From the NCBI GenBank assembly GCA_000687655.1, contig JHWR01000007.1, positions 89,393-153,392 of the forward strand: a stretch of DNA of 64,000 nucleotides, read 5' to 3'. Shown in pieces: positions 60,528 to 64,000 of the stretch. Each line of letters begins with the position of its first letter. The stretch's first letter is position 1. This stretch comes from Lachnospiraceae bacterium YSB2008 (GTDB taxonomy: Bacteria; Bacillota; Clostridia; Lachnospirales; Lachnospiraceae). The notes under the pieces are model-generated. The model was not told the origin of the DNA and made no database searches. It was given only the letters and a program-made list of their open reading frames with translations. The position numbers were made by a program, and so were the translations under genes.

Positions 60528-61637
60528 ATGAGAAAGTATTACTTGGACAACATTAGATGGATTACAGTTGTAATTGTTGTTTTATACCATGTATTTTATA
60601 TGTACAATGCAGAGGGAGTATTAGGAGGAATTGGTCAGATTACCAATCTGACTGTTCAGCCTTACGATATCTTCCAGTATCTTGTATATCCGTGGTTTAT
60701 GCCAGTGCTGTTTATAGTGGCAGGTATAAGCTCAAGGCTGTATCTGGATAAGCATCTGGATAAGGAGTTTATTAAGAGCAGAACTACTAAGCTTCTTGTT
60801 CCATCAACTATAGGACTTTTTGTATTCCAGTTTATTCAGGGATATGTAAGTATGCATCTGTCAGAAGGAGCAGCAGAACTGACATCTTCGGGCGTTCCTA
60901 AGTTTGTTATCTATCTCATTATGGTCGCATCAGGAAGTGGAGTACTGTGGTTTGTTCATCTTCTTTGGATATATAGCGTTATACTTGTGATTGTAAGAAA
61001 GCTGGAGAAGGGAAAACTTCTGGAGGTCGGTTCAAGAACTCCACTGTGGCTGATAATTCTTTTCTTCTTCCCTGTTTGGGGAGCAGCGCAGATACTTAAT
61101 ACACCAATCATATCGGTATATAGATTTGCATTTTATTTTATATTCTTCATGCTGGGCTACTATGTATTTTCAAATGAAGAAGTAATGGATAAAATGAAGA
61201 AGTACGCAGTGATTATTTTAGTGATTGGAATAGCGCTTTCTATTACATTTGCAGTATTAAACTTCATCATTCGTGGTGGAACTAACTATGCTGATAAGCC
61301 GGTCAACAGAGGACCACTTTACGTAGCATGTGCTTATTTTGGTTCCCTTGCAATGCTCGCAGGTATGGCAAGATATGGAGACTTTAGTAACAGCTTTACA
61401 AAGTGGATGAGTAGTCATAGCTTCGGCCTCTATGTATTCCATTATCTTGGAATATCTACAGTTGCACTGGTATTTGCGAAAAATGCAATTCTGCCTGCAC
61501 CTCTTTGCTACCTTCTTAGTCTTGTAGCTGGATTTGTATTCGGATATGGATTATATGCTATCATTTCCAGGATACCATTCTTCAGATGGGCAGTCCTCGG
61601 AATCAGTAAGAAGAAGGTTCTGAAGAATGAGGGGTAA
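60528..61637 (+). CDS. membrane acyltransferase, acyltransferase_3 family
   Basis: 369 residues with about ten TM helices. The N-terminus YYLDNIRWITVVIVVLYHVF contains the family's catalytic His (LYHV), followed by a PWFMPVLFIVAGISSRLYL segment and an SRTTKLLVPSTIG segment with the conserved basic residues. Such proteins transfer acyl groups to extracellular sugars, wall glycans or antibiotics. No partner genes for an exopolysaccharide are nearby. The ATG has only a weak purine stretch (GCAAAGGTAGG) upstream. Confidence 0.9.
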   Translation: MRKYYLDNIRWITVVIVVLYHVFYMYNAEGVLGGIGQITNLTVQPYDIFQYLVYPWFMPVLFIVAGISSRLYLDKHLDKEFIKSRTTKLLVPSTIGLFVFQFIQGYVSMHLSEGAAELTSSGVPKFVIYLIMVASGSGVLWFVHLLWIYSVILVIVRKLEKGKLLEVGSRTPLWLIILFFFPVWGAAQILNTPIISVYRFAFYFIFFMLGYYVFSNEEVMDKMKKYAVIILVIGIALSITFAVLNFIIRGGTNYADKPVNRGPLYVACAYFGSLAMLAGMARYGDFSNSFTKWMSSHSFGLYVFHYLGISTVALVFAKNAILPAPLCYLLSLVAGFVFGYGLYAIISRIPFFRWAVLGISKKKVLKNEG

Positions 61638-61702
61638 TCTGTGAATGAAAGAAATACTATATGGCAGATTGGAAGTACCGTAGAGTAAATAGGAGCTCAA
61701 AA

Positions 61703-62131
61703 ATGTTTAATGAAAATATTGTTCGTTTAAGAAAAATAAATCAGATGACTCAGGAGGATATAGCTGAAGCTGTAGGTGTATCCAGACAGGCAGTTGCTAA
61801 GTGGGAGAGTGGCGAAACTATCCCTGATCTTGAAAAGTGTAAGCTGATGGCTGAGCTCTTCGGTGTTTCTCTTGATGATCTGGCAAACTATGAACCGGAG
61901 GATAATATGGGGCTGGATGTGCCGCCGAAGGGCAAGCATTTATTCGGTATGGTTACAGTTGGAGATAAGGGACAGATAGTTATACCTGCAAAGGCAAGGA
62001 AACTGTTTGATATATCACCTGGAGATCAGTTGGTGGTTCTTGGTGATGAGTCACAAGGGATGGCAATTATGAAAGCTAAGGATTTTCTTAATCTGGTAAA
62101 TATAGTTAGAAAGATTACAGGAAAAAAATGA
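61703..62131 (+). CDS. transcriptional regulator with XRE HTH and C-terminal AbrB-type domain
   Basis: About 142 residues. Residues 1-65 form a Cro/XRE helix-turn-helix (LRKINQMTQEDIAEAVGVSR, QAVAKWESGETIPDLEKC). Residues 80-135 form an AbrB/SpoVT swapped-hairpin DNA-binding domain (VTVGDKGQIVIPAKARKLF, SPGDQLVVLGDE). Two different DNA-binding folds in one chain suggest it bridges or compacts sites. The frame extends to 61661, but AGGAG at 61690 and the domain start support ATG 61703. It may control the acyltransferase gene just upstream. Confidence 0.88.
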   Translation: MFNENIVRLRKINQMTQEDIAEAVGVSRQAVAKWESGETIPDLEKCKLMAELFGVSLDDLANYEPEDNMGLDVPPKGKHLFGMVTVGDKGQIVIPAKARKLFDISPGDQLVVLGDESQGMAIMKAKDFLNLVNIVRKITGKK

Positions 62132-62192
62132 ATGGGAGAAGCTTATAAAGTGACATATTGGTTTATTATGCAAAAAAACGAGACGTATCATT

Positions 62193-63014
62193 ATGACTGA
62201 ACCTATGATAGAAATTAAAAATCTGGAAAGCCGAGAGCTGGCCATTTATCGGGAGAGGAGCGAGATTCAGCTCCTCAGGATAAATGAGCCGGCTTCCGGC
62301 ATTTTTATCTGTGAAAGTGCAAAGGTTATCCGCAGAGCTCTTGATGCAGGATACGAACCGATTTCAGTACTGACATCCATCGATGATCCGGATGAAGAAG
62401 TTAAAGAGATATTTGAATTATGTAAGGATGTTCCGATATACTATGGAAGTGACAGCGTATTAAGAGAAATAGCGGGATATGCACTTACAGGTGGTATCCT
62501 TTCTGCGATGAAGAGGAAGCCTCTTTCAGATATTTCCGATGTTATCAAAAACAAAAAGCTGATTGCCGTGCTGGAAAATGTTGAGAATCCGACAAATGTG
62601 GGGTCGATATTTCGTTCAGCTGCTGCAATGAGCGTTGAGGCAGTTATCCTTACTTCGGACTCTTCAGATCCACTGTACAGGAGAGCTGAAAGGACCAGCA
62701 TGGGAAATGTATTTCAGGTTGACTGGACTATCATAGATAAAGAGATGGATTACGTTTCATTTTTACATGATGAAGGTTTTGCAACGGTTGCCATGGCACT
62801 TTCGGATGATTCTGTAAGTATCAGTGACCCGCGTATCAAGGCAGAGGAAAAGCTTGCTATTATTCTCGGAAATGAAGGGGATGGGCTCAGATCTGATACC
62901 ATACAAAGAAGCAGCTATACTGCAAAGATTCCTATGAAACCCGGAGTTGATTCTCTTAATGTCGGAGCCGCCAGTGCAGTAATGTTCTGGGAACTGGTAC
63001 GGGAGGGAAATTAG
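62193..63014 (+). CDS. TrmH/SpoU-family RNA 2'-O-methyltransferase
   Basis: 273 residues. An N-terminal substrate-binding domain precedes the SPOUT fold: ENVENPTNVGSIFRSAAAM (motif 1), the AIILGNEGDGL loop (motif 2) and IPMKPGVDSLNVGAASAVM (motif 3, knotted SAM site). It methylates ribose 2'-OH in tRNA or rRNA; the exact target cannot be told. The ATG has no strong ribosome site. It ends three bases before the HAD nucleotidase gene, so these two are an operon. Confidence 0.92.
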   Translation: MTEPMIEIKNLESRELAIYRERSEIQLLRINEPASGIFICESAKVIRRALDAGYEPISVLTSIDDPDEEVKEIFELCKDVPIYYGSDSVLREIAGYALTGGILSAMKRKPLSDISDVIKNKKLIAVLENVENPTNVGSIFRSAAAMSVEAVILTSDSSDPLYRRAERTSMGNVFQVDWTIIDKEMDYVSFLHDEGFATVAMALSDDSVSISDPRIKAEEKLAIILGNEGDGLRSDTIQRSSYTAKIPMKPGVDSLNVGAASAVMFWELVREGN

Positions 63015-63017
63015 ATT

Positions 63018-63617
63018 ATGAAGATATATGTTGATTATGATGATTGTCTGTGCGAGACAGCAAGATCATTTTCAAAACTCGCTCTGGAGATGTTTAATAT
63101 AGATGTTCCTTACGAAAAGATCAGATATTTCGAACTGGATAAATCCTTTAATCTGAATGAAGAACAGTTTGAACAGTTTATGATAAGAGGTCATCAGCCG
63201 GAGGTGCTTTTATCTTATGAGGAGACCCCGGGAGCATCCAGAGTTATAAATGAATTGATAGCGATGGGCCATGAGGTATCAATAATAACAGGACGTCCAT
63301 TTAGTGCATATGAGCCATCAAGGCAGTGGCTGGATAATCATGGACTGAAAGATGTCAGGCTCTATTGCTTGAACAAATATGGAAGAGACAGCTTTATCCG
63401 TAATAGTGATTTCAATCTTGAACTTGATGATTACTACAGGATGAAATTCGATTTTGCAATAGAGGATTCTCCTAAGGCGTTCAAGTTTTTTGACCATCTT
63501 CCGGATCTTAGGGTTTTGGTTTTTGACAGACCATGGAACAGAGAATGTGAATTTCCGAACGAAAACTATACAAGATGCTCAGGCTGGGATACCATTGAAA
63601 GAACATTGATGATTTAA
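63018..63617 (+). CDS. HAD-superfamily 5'(3')-nucleotidase-like protein
   Basis: 199 residues. Motif I IYVDYDDCLCETA (DxDDxL as in the NT5C deoxyribonucleotidase group), motif II SIITGRPFS near 92 and motif IV FAIEDSPKAFKFF near 150. The final FDRPWNREC segment is also typical of this group. It probably dephosphorylates nucleotides in the cytoplasm. Cotranscribed with the TrmH gene. The IS200/IS605 end begins within a few bases of its stop, so the insertion just misses the gene. Confidence 0.85.
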   Translation: MKIYVDYDDCLCETARSFSKLALEMFNIDVPYEKIRYFELDKSFNLNEEQFEQFMIRGHQPEVLLSYEETPGASRVINELIAMGHEVSIITGRPFSAYEPSRQWLDNHGLKDVRLYCLNKYGRDSFIRNSDFNLELDDYYRMKFDFAIEDSPKAFKFFDHLPDLRVLVFDRPWNRECEFPNENYTRCSGWDTIERTLMI

Positions 63618-64000
63618 CCGCCGCACACTCGTGACTTTAGTCGTGAGTTAGGCGGCATTTTCTTGAGTTTAGCCTATACATATGGTATAATAAATATATG
63701 GATAAAAATGTTTATTTTACATTACCTAAAGATGTTACACATGGTCGTGGATATATTTACTCTTTGCAGTATCATATCGTATGGGTTACCAAGTATAGAA
63801 AGCCCATATTTATAGGTGAAATCGAGACGGATGTTAGAAAGTATCTTCTTGAAACACTTAAATCTTTGGATATGGTTCCTTTAGCAATGGAGATAATGCC
63901 TGATCATATTCATCTTCTTGTAGATTGCAAACCACAGATCAGACTGTCGGATGCAATCAAAATTCTTAAAGGCAATACTGCCCGGTGGTTATTCCTTAAA
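63618..64000 (+). mobile_element. left part of an IS200/IS605-family insertion sequence (runs off the window)
   Basis: A long imperfect hairpin, CCGCC ... ACTCGTGACT-tt-AGTCGTGAGT ... GGCGG (63618-63655), typical of the subterminal hairpins bound by single-strand transposases, precedes a Y1 transposase gene. The hairpin starts right after the nucleotidase stop. The right end is outside the window. Confidence 0.85.
63698..64000 (+). CDS. tnpA: IS200/IS605 TnpA Y1 transposase (3'-truncated by window edge)
   Basis: 101 codons visible from ATG 63698. The sequence shows SLQYHIVWVTKYRKPIF near 30 and the HUH metal-binding motif MEIMPDHIHLLVDC near 71-84, followed by the KILKGNTARWLF segment just before the catalytic Tyr region. 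It is a small single-strand DNA transposase that needs only the terminal hairpins. The catalytic Tyr lies beyond base 64000. I see no frameshift, so it may be active. No ribosome site is obvious. Confidence 0.93.
   Translation, partial: MDKNVYFTLPKDVTHGRGYIYSLQYHIVWVTKYRKPIFIGEIETDVRKYLLETLKSLDMVPLAMEIMPDHIHLLVDCKPQIRLSDAIKILKGNTARWLFLK

Overview
The window reads as chromosomal DNA of an anaerobic Firmicute, most likely a Lachnospiraceae member (Butyrivibrio/Lachnospira/Roseburia type). I infer this from moderate GC, strong AGGAGG ribosome sites with some TTG starts, clostridial families (DUF5684, DUF975, DUF4230, class III fructose-1,6-bisphosphatase, YhaM), a CIRCE heat-shock operator, and many proteins with Thr-rich TTET linkers. 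I cannot name the species from sequence alone. No rRNA, tRNA, CRISPR array or replication origin was recognised.

Layout. 1-2.0 kb: the 3' end of a large gene resembling a polymorphic-toxin/type VII effector, a DUF4176 partner, and a scar holding the first ~25 codons of a cobalamin gene (cbiL). 2.0-11.7 kb: AraC-GyrI regulator with a MutS-like ATPase, two uncharacterised minus-strand genes, a large GGDEF/EAL protein, TatD nuclease, DUF5684 membrane protein, purC. 11.8-21.8 kb: a seven-gene operon with a consensus promoter and a strong terminator, encoding two tandem transmembrane Ser/Thr kinases, three FHA proteins (one fused to an extracytoplasmic trypsin-like protease) and two PP2C phosphatases. 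This is the most system-like and least explained locus. 22-34.8 kb: DUF4230, pncB, purE, EEP phosphatase, hisS, a MacB/FtsX-type ABC exporter with a lipoprotein, yhaM, a lipase-like hydrolase. 34.9-42.2 kb: DUF975 protein with an acidic insertion, a two-component system, an HD protein coupled to FeoA-FeoB, a Cof-type HAD phosphatase.

42.3-48.6 kb is a sucrose-type PTS operon: EIIBCA, HPr, a GH13 amylosucrase-like enzyme in place of the usual GH32 sucrase, a LacI regulator broken by an amber codon, and fructokinase. 52.5-59.0 kb is a fructose operon: fruK, fruA, a second HPr, class III FBPase, a ptsI gene reduced to its two ends, and a DeoR repressor. Both HPr proteins keep His15 and both lack regulatory Ser46. 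Between the operons lie a small protein, a MATE exporter, a TerB-like protein, a GMP synthase without its glutaminase domain, and a compact cluster of nested palindromes.

59-64 kb is accessory in feel: an Hsp20 gene under a CIRCE-overlapped promoter, a truncated CPBP protease, an acyltransferase, an XRE-AbrB fusion regulator, a TrmH methyltransferase, a HAD nucleotidase, and the left end of an IS200/IS605 element running off the edge.

Functionally, the sugar operons feed fructose 1-phosphate and hexose into glycolysis and gluconeogenesis. The kinase/phosphatase/FHA operon looks like a self-contained envelope phosphorylation circuit with a proteolytic output.
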